Of a DNA stretch of 64,000 nucleotides, positions 1 to 12,475 are shown piece after piece. Below the pieces are notes generated by a model. That model saw only the letters and a program-made list of their open reading frames with translations. It made no database searches and was not told the origin of the DNA. How positions within the stretch are numbered: position 1 is the first letter of the stretch; the number at the start of each line of letters is the position of its first letter. The stretch lies in contig QNGE01000991.1 in assembly GCA_008508345.1 (NCBI GenBank), positions 63,268 to 127,267 of the forward strand, given 5' to 3'. Origin of the DNA: Paragonimus westermani (lineage: Eukaryota > Platyhelminthes > Trematoda > Plagiorchiida > Troglotrematidae). The position numbers and the translations under genes were made by a program.

Positions 1-160
1 CACTGCCTAAGCACTCCTACGCGGTCAGCAGTGCGACATACAATCCTATGAGTGTAACTGCTTTTCGTCTGACTGCTCCCCTTTGGCATGTCTGACAAGG
101 TTGCACCTGGAAGGACCAGAGTCCTAGTCAGCATAGCCCGCCGGATCAAAACAGTACACA

Positions 161-200
161 AGCCCGACCACCACGTCAAGGTAGCAGTATAGGTCGGGCT
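161..200. repeat. Short perfect inverted repeat (hairpin)
   Basis: AGCCCGACC at 161-169 is the exact reverse complement of GGTCGGGCT at 192-200, leaving a 22-nt loop. It could be a remnant of a retroelement or a chance hairpin. No run of T follows it and no gene is near. Confidence 0.4.
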
Positions 201-1367
201 ACACAAATATAGTAACTATTGGTTGGGAGGTCAGTTGAACCGGTGAGTCGAAACATACGACACACAAACCCCAGTCAAAATCAAAGGAGAAGCAATCATT
301 TTGGCACTAATCGGATACCAGCTAATTTTGAGTAGAGGATGTAAAGGGTAGCATGTGGAGTATACTTTGTGGACTAGTAGAGAGCAAAAAGTGAGTTACT
401 TACGAAGTTATGGTCTTATCGACCCCAACATGTAGACCCAAATGCTGGTAAACGAAAAGGCTAGATGAGAGTGGTATTGGACAAGTTATCACGTGCCGCT
501 GACCAATCCGAAAGACGATCGTAGGTCACAGCAGCCAAGGTACACAAGTGTACAAGGACGAACGGTTGACAAATGAATAACTCTGTAGTGGATGACACAC
601 GAGATCAGACTACAAGCGTCAGTCACGTAGAGTTGGTTTATTGATATGGCACAGAAGTTTTAGATCAAAACAATGTTTACATGTTACGTCCTAAGCTAAA
701 TGGGGATTTGGAGTCGGCAAACGGGTGATGACGGTCACAAAGAGGTGTGACACCTAGGAATGTCATGCAAGCTTATTTAGGTGGTCAAATCTGAGGGAAT
801 TGCTAAAATACATTACAAGTTTGCTGCCGGTATCAATGAGTCCGAAATGTGAGCCTCTAGCCAAGAATCACGCTTTTGCTCTGGTCGTCAAATTACGTAA
901 CAACACATTCAAATACTGAGCCAGAAACCGGACCACGGGCATCCTTGCGACCGGAATTAGGACGATACCAAGTAGAGTGGACCACCAAGTTCACTGACTG
1001 AAATACCCACAAGTCAATGGACCCGTTTGGTTTAGATGCAACTACGAACGCTTGACTAGTGACTGATCAGGTTGTTAGCAAGTTCTCAACATTGCTCCCG
1101 ACGTGGGTTCAAAACCGTCAATCGAATGGTCGCATGGTGATGAACCAGTTAGGTGTTGACTGGTTGACAGATCGATAGAGCACCTTTATTTTTACTGAAA
1201 TTTGAGTAGTTCTGAGTTTGGAGTAGGTCATTGTCTTCTGCGTCTTGAAAATGTCACTTAGGTAGGTTGGTCGTTCAGACAGCTCCTTATATCCGGTCAG
1301 CAAAATAATGACATTGTTGCTGACATGCACTATCAGCTGAACACAATCCACATATGGTCACGGTTTT

Positions 1368-1470
1368 CGGTTTCAGATAGATTATTGAACCAGCCCCTTT
1401 CGGAAAGAAAGATTTGAGTTTCACCCCGGTAGCAGTGTTTATTCTTGACAATATTTCGGCTCGCGTCCTA
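1368..1470 (-). repeat. Possible highly diverged SINE1 fragment
   Basis: The order of short matches (cagataga, ccagcc, ctttcg, gagtttc, agtgtt) follows the minus-strand SINE1 sequence seen clearly at 34.0-34.3 kb, but with many mismatches and gaps. Only the non-tRNA body is matched. The assignment is tentative. Confidence 0.25.
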
Positions 1471-3306
1471 ACGAACCATCCGCGTTGTCCATTGCACCCC
1501 TGACCTCGCATCAGAAACAGCTACATGATTACACCTGACCCCTGAATCACGTAAGCTCATGAATAATGTTAGGGTTTGTTACGTCCATTTAAAGGAAAAG
1601 CAGAAACCGGTCCGTTAACTTCAGGCACATCCCCTTGAGTGATAGAATATACTACTTCCAGTTTTTTTTCAGCAGCGTAATGTTTCGCTGAATTTAGAAT
1701 TCGCACGGTTGTGCTAGACCAGTCGCTTGAGGACATTTAAGGTCGGAAAAAAGACGAAAGCTGTCAGAATTAGGTTGTCATTTTCGAAACGCGATTGAAG
1801 ACATACCGGAAACAATTAGGAATCGTTCATCATAACGGAGTGGCGAATAGCCTAGTTGCTGAAATGCTTTGTTCACTTTTATGGGAACCTTCAGTGATTG
1901 TGGTATTTGGCTAAAACAACCTGAAGTCGCAACTTTTGGCACCAATTCATTTCACACGCTCTCACTCACCGTAGCCATGCAGCTGAAACAAAGACAAAAT
2001 CAATGATAAGAATGGCTGGAATTCAACGTTTTTGACTGATACTCACAGATAAACCCGTGTCAATCAAATAGTGACAGTCAGCTGCAAATGGTTGCAGGAA
2101 CTCACAGTTGATCTATTATGAAACGAACAACCCTCCGTTTTGCAACGCCTTGGAGATGAGTGGTGACAGTAACCAAATCAACTTGATCACCGGGTTGTTG
2201 TCTAAATTTAAACCAAAACAGTGAAAATCTGCACTGTTCACGTAAAAAAAAAATAATAGTTCATCCTTTCTGCCTCCCTTGGCGAAAACCTTTGGATTCT
2301 GTGTTCACTCGACTGAATTGCTTCGCGTTATGCATATTCTTTATATATGTTTTGCATTTAGTACATGACAAGCAGGGTAAGTCGAAACGTTAAAGTTTCA
2401 CAGCGTTTGAATGCTGCTGTTCTACGATTATTCATTCCAAGTTTCGCGCTCTTAAACGAAATCGCACAACCTACTGTATTATGTCGTCTCTAGAAGATAA
2501 AAAAAGGCTCACATCTTTCCTACACTTTTACGACGTGAAGGCTTGTATTTCGTAGACTATCACGCTGGCTGGTTTATATGGTTACTCAAAATATATCCTA
2601 CCAGGTTTTTGTTATTCACTTGTGGATGTTTGTATAAGGTCCGTTTTTCATTCAGTGTCAGGTGTGGAAATTGTGAGTTTTCAGATTGGCTTCACAGCTC
2701 AGTCAGCAGGGCAATTTTCTAATCTGAGAAACCTATTCCTGGTCACAATTGGGTCTCTTTTATATTGACAAATCTGTCAAATTGTTTATCCGTTAGTTGG
2801 CTTAGTACAAACTGCACTCTTCTGGATAATTGCACTCTAGTCGGGAGTAAGCCGATTCGGCTTGAAACCTTTTTCAATGAATGTTTTAGGTTCAACTCTA
2901 TTCCGTTTTCTTCTTAGTTCGAACTCATTCCCCATGCAGTCGAGAAGGAAGCATGTTGGCGTCCCATTTTTCCACCGTCTCACTGTTACAGCTCAACGGT
3001 CGATGACACAAATCGCATAACAGTGTCAACGTGTGACCGACAGCCTAAACAGGACAACAGCCTGCGTGGTTAACGAGCGAGCCCAACGATTTACCAGAAC
3101 TTTAGCGTGGTCTGAAGGCTCCGAATCACAACCACTGAGCTGTAATACAGTTAGTAAGGTCAGAATCGGTCAGAGAAGTTTCAAAAAGCGTTTTGAATTT
3201 TTGGAAGTTTTATCGATCGTCCAAGAAGTTTGTGCGAAGCGGCAAATCAAACAGCTTACTTTCAGAATTCAATTCGCCTACATTCCCTGCTAGGTAAACG
3301 GTCATG

Positions 3307-3841
3307 TTGTGGTGGATTATCTAACCGGAGTTGCGAGTATTGCAACTCTAGATAGGGCACCTCAGCGGGGCGGGGATGTATGTCCAAAAGCCCACAGTGA
3401 GCAGATCCGGCATAGCACGGGCGACCGGATGAGCCATCGCTCAAACAGATTGGGCTAACGGACGAGACATGGCAAGCAAAACAGGATGGATGGCTAAATC
3501 GGGGGCGCTGTTATTCCAACACTCGGGGAAGTATCTCTACAAGGTCGTAGGATACGATCAAAGTTCATAGTGAACAGATTGCAAATAACACGAGCGACCG
3601 AACTAAGCCGTTGCCCTACGAGATACGAACAACGGGTGAGGAATGGCAATCGAAACCCCCTCCCGACAGAAGGCGTCGGTCATACAACCAAACCGGACAG
3701 AAGTGCACACGATGGGTGAGCGGAAGCTGGGTGTGTGTTGTGGACCGGACTTCCGGTTCGGGAACGCGAGTGTGCTAGTGGCATGGAAACGAGCGAGTTG
3801 GACAACTAAGACTATGCTTTACTAAGCGCCTTTTCGCTACA
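3307..3841 (+). repeat. R1 repeat, full-length diverged copy
   Basis: This copy aligns end to end with the copy at 58788-59315, from the TTGTGGTGG start to the TTCGCTACA end, with many substitutions. It contains both internal units, marked by gcgaccggatgagccatcgc near 3420 and gagcgaccgaactaagccg near 3590, about 170 bp apart. The 60-codon frame inside it (3643-3825) recurs at 10626-10808 only because both lie in R1, so it is not evidence of a gene. The family is unrecognised. It is moderate in length, lacks any polymerase domain and is probably a non-autonomous element. Confidence 0.8.
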
Positions 3842-6800
3842 ATACGTCCTTCATCCAAATAAACGTGTAGCAAACAGCGTTGGTCAATCCATAGCATGAA
3901 TACCTTAGCGTGAAACTTAATGCAGGTGGGGTCCTGAGAGACCAAATGGGGCTTTAAAAAAGTTAGGGAAACAAGGTACTGTCTTCTAGTGCTCACCATC
4001 ACTCCGACACATCAGCAACTGTTCCGTTCTTGTTCTGACTCAATTGATAGAGACAGTCTGAATGGGGATCAACCAGATACCGCTTCGTGTTACAAGTCAG
4101 TGCCCCCATCTAGATGACCACCAGTGCTGTAACAACTGTTTGATGCTCAAGATGCCGTCATGTTCGCCAAAACTGACAGTGACAAACAAGTAAATGAGGA
4201 CTAGATGAACGACCTACTAAGAGATGAGGCCGTACTTCTAAGAGTGAATGGTTCTAACTGAGATGGCTGTCTCTATATCATTAAAATGTAGTATGAGTTG
4301 TTGCCCCAGTAGTCGAAGAGATATGATCGACATGTTCAGTCATACCAATGTGACATGTCTCATCAAACACCTATAGGGGTGGTGTGCCGCCACACCCGAT
4401 TTTAGACATGCCGAATTCACCATCGGTGTAATGATTGGTGGACTTTTTGGAACCACTCCGTAATGTGCCTATTTCATATAGCCTCAAGGCTGTGTTTCAA
4501 CTCACAGGAACAAAAGATTACATAAGTGAGCACGTGTTCGTTATTTATAAACTTTCCGACTAAAAATTATTCACAGTTATTCCCAATCTGTTTATTAAAA
4601 ATTACCTGTTTTCTGGCTGGCTGCACCCATTTAAGTGATAAGAATCTTAGAATGTCATATGAGCTCCAGACACCGTGCACAGAGTATGTATAACTCCAGT
4701 TTGATGGGAATGTCTGTAATCGAAAAGACTAGCTGCTAGGCTGACTGTTGGCCGACATATCCATGAGGGCGATTGAAAAAACGCAACCTGAGGCAATAGC
4801 CGAGCAAAGTTTTACACATAGGCGACATATATCACAGCTCTTAATACTGACGTAGAATCCTCATCGTTGTTACTTAACACTTTTCGCAAGAACTATGTTG
4901 AAAAACAGCTGAACGGAAATTTGGCGTTTCTTGTTTTTGCGCTACCGAAACTTTCACTAAAATCACCTTAAGAGAGAACACGAAGTAAGCGTATATGGAA
5001 TGATGAAATCGTTCATTCAGTGGTGCAGAAACGGAGTCTGGTAGCAAGTCTGACAAGTCCAATATCAATAAAACTCGTACTGACGTTGGGTTAGACTTGG
5101 AACAAACTTTTTTGTAGATCCTTCCCATCAGTAAATGCTGGAATTAATTCTCAGCCCACGGCGTACAAGGATCGAAGCAACTGGACTACGGATCGTCAGC
5201 ACAGCTACGGTAACGGGTTACAGAGGTTGATCGTAAGACAATGAATTCTCAAGACTATCACTGAGTAACAGGTCTGATATGACCTCAGGGGCAGATTTCC
5301 GTGTTGTAAACCCCAGAATATCACCCACCCCCGAGCCAGTCATACACTGTCAGTCTAGAGATATGAAACCCGGTGGAGCAGCCTTACTCACGCATACCTA
5401 CGCAGCGAATTACACAAACCGCACAGGAAGGTGCTCGTCGGTACGAATAGGCGAAAAACACCCCGTTGGGTCAACAACCAGACAGTAAAAAAACTATGTT
5501 CACGAAAATTCTGGATTGTCTGGTTGGTTCTGATCATGAATTCACGCGGACACCGGATTTAAACCGAACCACCAAATTACATATTCACATTGCGAAGTGA
5601 AGTGATATAGTTTGTTAACCGCAAAGGTCATCGAAATATGACTGCCAAACCCTGCTCTGTGTGCATGAAGTTCTGTTTAGGCAATCAAGATTTCACGGCC
5701 TGCCTTCACTGGAGTAAGTGGCACGGCATCTCAGTAACCACGTAGTCCGTGGCCCACAAACAACCTTGGATCACTCAATCTTCGTTTGAAAGTAATTTTC
5801 ACTTTTACATTACTTTTGTTAACCCGTAGATGACATATCGAAAGTAAGCCTGCCCATCACTGTTTTCTTGTTCCTGTTAAACTCGATATGCTCATTTAGA
5901 CAACTTTTCCAAAATCATTGAAAATATTAGAATGAATAACAGCGATGGCGTTACTCAGGCAACTGATACCGGTGCTTAATTACCATTCAGCTATGAACGG
6001 AAGCAAGAAAAAGAGTCCAAGTTAAGAAACTAAGAAGAGTTGAAACAAACACAGCATGACAGTTCGTTGTCATACAGGTAAATTGGCTAGTGTGATGATC
6101 ACATCGACAGAACCACTCAACCTAGGAAAGACGATAGATGGGGATCTGATAAACAACAGTCTCTCTGCTTTGGTCATTTTGATTCTTACAGTAATAATTA
6201 TTTTTAGACACTCCATATCATCAGTAGTACGTAGACTACATGCCGACCGATTTGTATGGTATCTAAACTCCCATCAACCACTATAAATACCGTAATTTCC
6301 CATAGTTGACACTAAAAGAACTTTTGCCATCGATGACAGTTTTTCTGTTCACCGTGCAACTCTTTGTTTGGAAGACTTCTATTTAACTTCCGTTTATTCC
6401 TTTTCACACAAACAAACTCTTCACAAGTGACAGAAGCCGCTCCCTCAGGAATTATTCGTTCTGCCATCACCTTCTAAACCATCAGCACGTTAATCTCACC
6501 CCTATTGTGCGCTTCGCCGTTGGGCTACCCGAGATGTTCTTTGTGATAATCTTAGCTTCAAGGATGACCACTTGCAGACCACAACAAGCTATAGTTTCTG
6601 GTCCATCAGTCGTAATTGCACAGCTGTAATCAACTATGTGTGTCCTGATTGCCCTGATGCTGTCAGTCCACTAACTGCCAACCAGGAAAGCTCTCCGCGA
6701 TTCACACAGCTGAAAAACGCAGTGTGTTCACTACAACACCGTTTCACATCGTCTAACTAATTGTGTCTGAGAATAAGGTTGTAGTTGTACTCATAACGCT

Positions 6801-8142
6801 CGGTCTTCTATTTCTACTTCGCCGAGGCCAGCATTGTGTTCGAAGTACTTCATTATCTGCCATCAGTCTCATAGGTTCGATTATCAATCTCTTATCTGCC
6901 TCAGTGTTAGTCTATAAACTTATTGAAAACAACCAAGACTATTTATCTCGTAAGGACATCTACTGTGAAATTTTTTGCTCACAGCAACTCTGTCGTAACA
7001 AAACATTCATGTGTTGCGCAGAAACATGAATTTCTGTCTAAAAATCGGACGATCACCACCTAACACTGCGGATTCAATCCGCTGTTGCGTGTTAAAAATA
7101 TGAACCAAATGTAGTTCAATGTAATTAAACGTTTACACTGGCTGACTCTTACGAATAAGTGCACAGAGGATTAGACTTACAGGTTTGTGACGTAGTAATC
7201 TGACTGTTTTGGCGTTCGTAGCTCGGGTTGACGATCTGTGCGTTCAAGCCTATACGAACAAACCCTTACGCGTTGATATTGTCATATCGACCGATGACGA
7301 AACGCTCTCAGCCTAAAGGGTGGGCTTGGCGAGCAATCGGGAACGTAAATTACATAACAAACTGTGACGTATCTAGTGAAAACAGAGCCAAATATAAAGT
7401 TGGCTCGTAGTGTAATTGTCTAGACATCTACCTCTGGTCCAGCTGATGTGTGTATGAGAGTGCCCACTCAGCAGTGTTGTGGAGATTTGACAATCAGTGT
7501 ACGCTGCGCGTTTCTCCACTTCTCAGCATGAGTGTCGTCCCATGAGGTAGGTCAGCCAATATATGAGCGACAGGTTTGGATAATCTCATAGAACGTATTT
7601 TCGTGTGTGACAAACTAGATGGACTTTAATCGTATGATTAAGATCAAACTTTATATTAATGTTTTTTTAAACTGACCGGGGACGGGGAAGGATGAATTTT
7701 ATGGTGGGATCACGGGCTGGGTAACTTGATATGATTATCAGTAGGTTGTCAGCCCCCGACTTTGTGTAACAGGCGTTTGCATCCGAGTTCTAAAATGAAC
7801 ACTCAGTTAGCTCTTTCTTTTGTGTAAATGTTTGGTTGCCCTTGGATCACTGAATGTGTCTCACGTGATGGCTTCACATACCACTTCAGGCTGGACGGTT
7901 GTGATGAGGGGCAAAATACCTGACCCGCCAGTTCGGCGAGTGTTGTCTACCAAGTTTACTGATGCACACATGTTTGATACGCCAACCCAGATAGTGATAG
8001 GCCTTGTGGTTCCTAACAATATTCTTTATTTTCGGACACTTCACCACATCTTAACATAAGCGTCTTTGTCTAGTCCTGGCTATGCTTTAGGCTTGTAATC
8101 ATCACTGATAAAAGTGAACTGTCCTAGCCATTTAAGAATACT
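3842..8142. other. Non-coding stretch, no gene recognised
   Basis: No frame in this stretch shows a recognisable domain. The segment near 4576-4595 shares a 20-bp match with 52106-52125. A stretch near 6090-6190 is loosely similar to 9128-9220 (shared gtgtgatgatcaca and aaccactca words), suggesting old repeats. A perfect T-arm-like palindrome lies at 7068-7082. I see nothing else that I can support. Confidence 0.45.
7068..7082. repeat. T-arm-like palindrome
   Basis: GCGGATTCAATCCGC is a perfect 7-bp inverted repeat around one base. Its centre resembles a tRNA T-loop/B box (GGTTCRANTCC). No matching A box is visible at the right distance, so it may be a SINE remnant or coincidence. Confidence 0.3.
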
Positions 8143-8291
8143 TGATCGCAGCCCTCGCATTCAGATAGACTTTCCGGCCAGCCTCTTTCGAAAAGAAGCA
8201 CTAGACTCGAGTTTCGCTCTCATTAGAGCTCGTCAGTAGTGCATATCCTTGCCACGGCCGGGATTTGAACTCCGGCCATTCCAATCATGAC
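8143..8291 (-). repeat. SINE1 copy (left member of a head-to-head pair)
   Basis: This is the reverse complement of the tRNA-derived SINE1. It includes the body (tttcgaaaagaagcactaga, near 8187-8206) and the B-box side (ccgggatttgaactccgg), but it stops before the A box, at the cattccaatcatga sequence. The 5' end faces the plus-strand copy that begins about 17 bp later, so the two form a foldback structure. Confidence 0.85.
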
Positions 8292-8307
8292 CATTGCCTA
8301 CAACCTA

Positions 8308-8592
8308 GAGTGGTTAAGCGTTCAGATTTGATAATTCGGTCGTGCCTAATGTGAGGTCAATGGCGCAGTGGTCAACACGGTTGCCTCATGATTGGAATGT
8401 CCGGAGTTCAAATTATGGCTGTAGCAAGGATATGCACTGCTGACGAGCTCTAATGAGAGCGAAACTCGAGTCTAGTGCTTGTTTTCGAAAGAGGCTGCCT
8501 GGAAAGTCTATTTGAATGCGAAGGCTGCGATCAAATGTGAGTGATGGTCAACTTGAAAATAAACCAAATCCTCGACTACTCATCAGTAATCA
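8308..8592 (+). repeat. SINE1 copy, near full length (right member of pair)
   Basis: The sequence begins agagtggttaagcgttcag and ends at actactcatcagtaatc, matching the full copy at 34033-34330. The A box tggcgcagtgg is at 8361-8371 and fits TRGYNNARNNG. The B box follows at about 8404 (gagttcaaat) but its tail is mutated (tatggc instead of cccggc). SINE1 is therefore a tRNA-derived, pol III type element with a body of about 190 bp of unknown origin. Confidence 0.88.
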
Positions 8593-9838
8593 TTTCAGAA
8601 TAGTTGATGCTATCGCACTGCTGTTTTCTACAGCTGAACGTTATGAGATGCATGTTTTTGGCATCCCCTCTCAGGTTGTCCGATGCTGCGCAGGTTGCAC
8701 AAAGCCCAATGATCACGTGCATGTAGCACAGCAACTATCTCAAGGGAGAAAACAGCTTTTGACATTTTGGTTGCATATTAACCAAAAGTGCATAAACAAA
8801 CCGACAAACAGTATGTCTTCGATGGGTGGTGATCACCCGTAAGGCTGTGCGTGTTGGTTAGCGAACAGTTAGTGAAAGTTAAACAGTGGTTGTTGAAAGT
8901 GTGATTTTTCTGTTCAAGGGTATGATTAACACCAGCGACGCATGCTCAAACTACACAGACTCATACTGACATGGAAACTTATACCTACTATCTCAGTTGT
9001 AGTCCCAAAGCCAGAAAGTCACACAACCAGAAACACAATTGTTCGCACATCCAAGAAGTTGATATTGTTGTTTGTTTGTAATCAAATGTTGCAGCACGAA
9101 TCAGAAGACAGCATGCTTAATCTGAGCTAAACTGGACGGTGTGATGATCACACTGATACAACCACTCATTCCATGTAGACCAGTAGGTACAGGTCTTAAA
9201 AACCACAGTCTCTTGTTCCTCCACACCATGGGTTGGAAAAGAGTTGGCAAATTTTTTGGGGGAAATTACCAGTTCTGGTATACTACCATCCACCTGCTGC
9301 CTTGCGGTACAAGCTTTCGAGGTAAATGCTTTGGTTGAGAACTTTAATCGTTCTCTTGGCTGGGGCTGGGCGTCCTGGCGATATCTCAGCCCACATACAA
9401 CTATGACTATTCATATTGCATCGGCCGATTCGCCTTACCTGCTGGATACAGCAGGGTGGATGGGCGAGATTATGTTACTGCTGTCCCCTTCCCCACTGTC
9501 CTATCAAATTCAGTTGTCAGGCACCTCCCGACCCCCGTTCCCATCAACTAATCTGTGAGTATCACAATAGATATAGCTAATCATGGTAACATTGTATCGG
9601 CAAGCCCCATCTCTTGACAATCAGCTTCAGGCTTCCATCGTCTTTGCTTAGACCTGAAATGAGAAGTAATAGAGGTGTTTGAAAATTTGTACTCTAAAAC
9701 AGATAGGCCAATAGGTCGTTCTCACAAGAACGTTAGACGCGTTCAATGTCGATGTCTGGTGCATTTCAGGGACTAGAATCTGGTCGACATGTATAACTAA
9801 CAGCACCCACAATATCTACTCGATACTGGTTATACACT

Positions 9839-10370
9839 TTGGGTGATTCCACAACCGGCTCTGTCGGTCAGGCTAGAATAGGTATAGTTCTCAGCACAAC
9901 AGCCCCACCCCATTGGGTTCCTGCTAACAGTAGACTGCGTACCATCCTTCTAGCAGATTCTATTAAAGCCGGCTCTAGACGAAAAACTCTTAGAAATCTT
10001 TCCAGTATATCTGCTTATGCTCTAACTTACTGTAGTGGCGTCGGCTTCAAGGACGCGTTTTTTCTCAGATCTGGCCGCTCGCTTTCGGGTGACACAGGGT
10101 TCCGATGTAGTCATTCTGGCCGGAGGTATGAATGCCCAAGTCGGTCGCCTTGGTGAGGCCGAGTCTCGTGTAGGAGGCAGGTTTGGGATAGCATCACACC
10201 GCTGGGGTAATGGCGGGCGACTGTTACAGCTGTGCACTGAGCGTAAGCTGTTCTTAGCCAGCATTAATTTTAGACAACGTGTGCGTCATTCTTAAATTTG
10301 GCGCTCTCCTTTTCCGAATCAGGCCTGGTCTCAGATCACATAGCTGTTGGTTATAGGCGGCGGAGTTCTA
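9839..10370 (+). pseudogene. Endonuclease (APE-type) fragment of RTE-like LINE A
   Basis: The translation in two overlapping frames gives a typical non-LTR retrotransposon endonuclease. The first frame (9839 to about 10060) holds GIVLSTTAPPHWVPANSRL and ISAYA. The second (from about 10050) holds DVVILAGGMNAQVGRLGEAE, then GGRFGI and NGGRLLQLC. In active relatives the core is GDFNAQ/GDMNAQ; here it reads GGMNAQ, so the usual catalytic Asp position is altered. An SDH-like motif follows at about 10334-10350 in a further frame. The enzyme would nick target DNA to prime reverse transcription; the frame changes show that this copy is inactive. Confidence 0.75.
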
Positions 10371-10609
10371 TTCAGTAGTCTTTCTTACTGCATAATGTAC
10401 TTGGAATCAGATCGCGTGTTGGTACACTGCAGTTTCGCTCTCACGAGCCCATCGTTGGCAAAAAAATAAGTAACGATCCGACCTATACAATAAGCCTAGC
10501 ATTTCAAAACACGAATATCTTAATAGCTGCTGAACCGAAATCTTACGGACTATTCATGAGGAAGGGAAACGTAGCATGCGACACATTGGTTCGTGACAAA
10601 CAGAAATTA

Positions 10610-10970
10610 TGTAGCCCAATGGCGTTCAATTAAGCACAATCTTGATTTTCCAACTCGCTCGTTCCCATGCCACTGGCACACTCGCGTTTCCGAACCGGAA
10701 GTCCGGTCCACAACACACACCCAGCTTCCGCTCACCCATCGTGTGCACTTCTGTCCGGTTTGGTTGTATGACCGACGCCTTCTGTCGGGAGGGGGTTTCG
10801 ATTGCCATTCCTCACCCGTTGTTCGTATCTCGTTGGGCGATGGCTCGTTCGATCGTTCGTGTTGTCCGCGATTCGGTTGCTCGGCGCTTTTGGACTTACT
10901 TTGACGGTGCGTTCAAGTATTCTGCCGAGGATTGGAATATACGCACCTCTCGTTTGATGGTCCACCACAA
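10610..10970 (-). repeat. R1 repeat, single-unit copy
   Basis: This is the reverse complement of the R1 family: it starts tgtagcccaatggcgttcaa (compare tgtagcgagagggcgtccaa at 55552) and ends at ccaccacaa. It is about 361 bp against 528 for the full copies, and the difference is close to the 173-bp internal unit, so this copy holds one unit rather than two. It lies inside the decayed LINE A. The short frames on both strands belong to the repeat and are not genes. Confidence 0.8.
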
Positions 10971-11427
10971 CTAGATCACATGGAAACTCCTGGAGTTTTA
11001 GAGGCCATATGGTACATTCCTTGTACCGGTTCACAAAAGAAGTTTAGGAGAGATGTTGATAGGCAACTGAAGGTGAGCGTGATCATCGATCCTGATGCTT
11101 TGTTATTAGAGTGAATTTTAAAAAAATGAAAACCGCTTCTGCCCCATAGTACACCAGTAGACCGTTCAAGTTTACTCGTGCTACTGGTCCAAGGCGGTTG
11201 TCTATCAGTGAAGTTATCAGTGCGGTAGGTGGTACACTCATCCAAAATAGGTCTAGAAGGTTAAAGTGCTAGATGAAACATAGAGAATCAGTTTAACTGG
11301 CCTCCCGCTTCCACTATGTTACCGCTACAAACGTTTAATGTAGAGTCTTGGTTGGTAGATTTAAGACCACTCATTTTAAGATAGCGAAACAGGACCGCTG
11401 AAGGTAGAAAAAACAAGCCGTTCCCAG

Positions 11428-11835
11428 GTGGTTGACTACCGATGTCTGCGTTCGATTATCTTCATCAGGTGGTATCAACGAGTAACCAACGACAAGGTTA
11501 GGAAGCGAGTATTTCGTGGTAATTGTCAAACGAACTACTTCGTTCAGTCCTTACATTTGCACAGACTCAGATGGCTAGGCCACGTAATAAAGATACCAGT
11601 TAGCTGTCTGCCACACCGAACACTGTTTGCCGAAGCTTTGACCGAAACGTATAAAATGTGGAGTGGACAGATACTGATATAGTCCGCCATAGTGCTGGCA
11701 CGTGTAGCTCGAGTTTCTCTACTCTGCTAAGGCTGTCGGACCTAACGGAGACAGCGGCTGGAGAATTTATATGAGGTAGTGGGTAATCAAGATAGGTGGC
11801 GCGAATAATGCCATCGTTTGACAGAGTTGTTTGTG
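11428..11835 (+). pseudogene. C-terminal end of RTE-like LINE A polyprotein
   Basis: The frame at 11428-11682 contains DYRCLRSIIFI, then RVTNDKVRKRV and HRLRWLGHVIKIP, which is the stereotyped C-terminal region of RTE/CR1-like polyproteins downstream of the RT (LR.I..I.W..R..N..VR, then RLRWLGHV.RM). After a break, LYEVVGNQDRWRE around 11766-11804 continues the same tail. Stops and frame changes make it a pseudogene. It is in the right order and orientation to be the 3' part of the element whose endonuclease is at 9.8-10.4 kb. Confidence 0.7.
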
Positions 11836-12289
11836 AGATAAGTGCACATAATGACGCGGGGAAATGTATGTCATAAGGAAAATGTCTTGCTGATTACGCC
11901 TAATTTTCACTTAAAGCTCGGTTGTTTATAGGTTCCTAAATATAGACGTAGCTATTTTCAGTAAGGTCCTCATCTCTCCCTTTGTTAGTTTTCTTCCTGT
12001 ACAGAGTTTGACTTTTTCCTGGTGGTTGTGTGGCAGTTAAGAAACAGTGAGGATCGTTGAGGTATTACTGTATCTGATGACGGTGAGCTTTCATAGTGGC
12101 TTTGATCTCCGTTAGCATGATCTCTGATAGAAATAACTTGCTTTTGAAAGGCCGGCTTACAAGAAATGCCTAGTGCTATCTTAGCGTTCGTTTACACCAG
12201 TCAGGCTAAGCTGTATAGTAGGCACCTTCGTTGGTGATCAGAATACTACTCACAGTGTGGGAACACATTTGGGAACTAAATGGCAAGTG

Positions 12290-12475
12290 CCAACACCAGG
12301 AAGACGGTGGACCAAAAGTGACTATTGGAATAGTGTGTGAGCGCTATGGGTGACATAACACCAAGACGAACGACAATGTATTGCTAGCCAAGGTGTGTGA
12401 ATACAAGTCAGCCGTGCAAATAAGTGTGCCCGTTTGTGGTTCTGTTTTAGTGTCCTGACCTTTTTTACTACCTTG
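12290..12475 (+). repeat. R3 repeat copy (probable LINE 3' segment)
   Basis: The segment from aggaagacggtggaccaaaa through gccgtgcaaa to cgtttgtggttctgttttag is shared, with substitutions, with 60610-60785 and 49800-49975. All three are on the plus strand. Its position just after a LINE tail and the basic Arg/Trp-like coding sense at its start suggest a LINE 3' end, but that is inference. Confidence 0.6.

Larger units (their letters stand above)
1..3306. other. Non-coding stretch, no gene recognised
   Basis: No open frame here resembles a known protein and the longest frames are under 90 codons with many stops around them. Visible landmarks are a short perfect hairpin near position 161-200, a faint SINE1-like stretch near 1370-1470, and a motif near 2370-2395 that also occurs at the 3' end of the Penelope-like element. 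Otherwise I see only unique-looking AT-moderate DNA. Confidence 0.5.
9285..11835 (+). mobile_element. RTE-like LINE copy A, internally deleted
   Basis: Three blocks in the same direction read as one decayed LINE. A 5' leader at 9285-9450 matches the leader of copy B at 12790-12940 (shared ctgctgccttgcggtaca and a following colinear stretch). An endonuclease fragment lies at 9839-10370. The C-terminal end of the polyprotein lies at 11428-11835. Most of the reverse transcriptase is missing, and an R1 repeat (10610-10970) sits in the gap. Several frames and stops interrupt it, so it is dead. Treating the three blocks as a single insertion is inference from order and strand. Confidence 0.6.

Noticed and set aside
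8361..8412. Genuine tRNA gene at the SINE1 A/B boxes
   Set aside because: The boxes belong to a dispersed SINE with a long non-tRNA body, and the B box of this copy is mutated.
3643..10808. Nearly identical 60-codon frames at 3643-3825 and 10626-10808
   Set aside because: Both lie inside R1 repeats; the match is repeat DNA, not a conserved gene.
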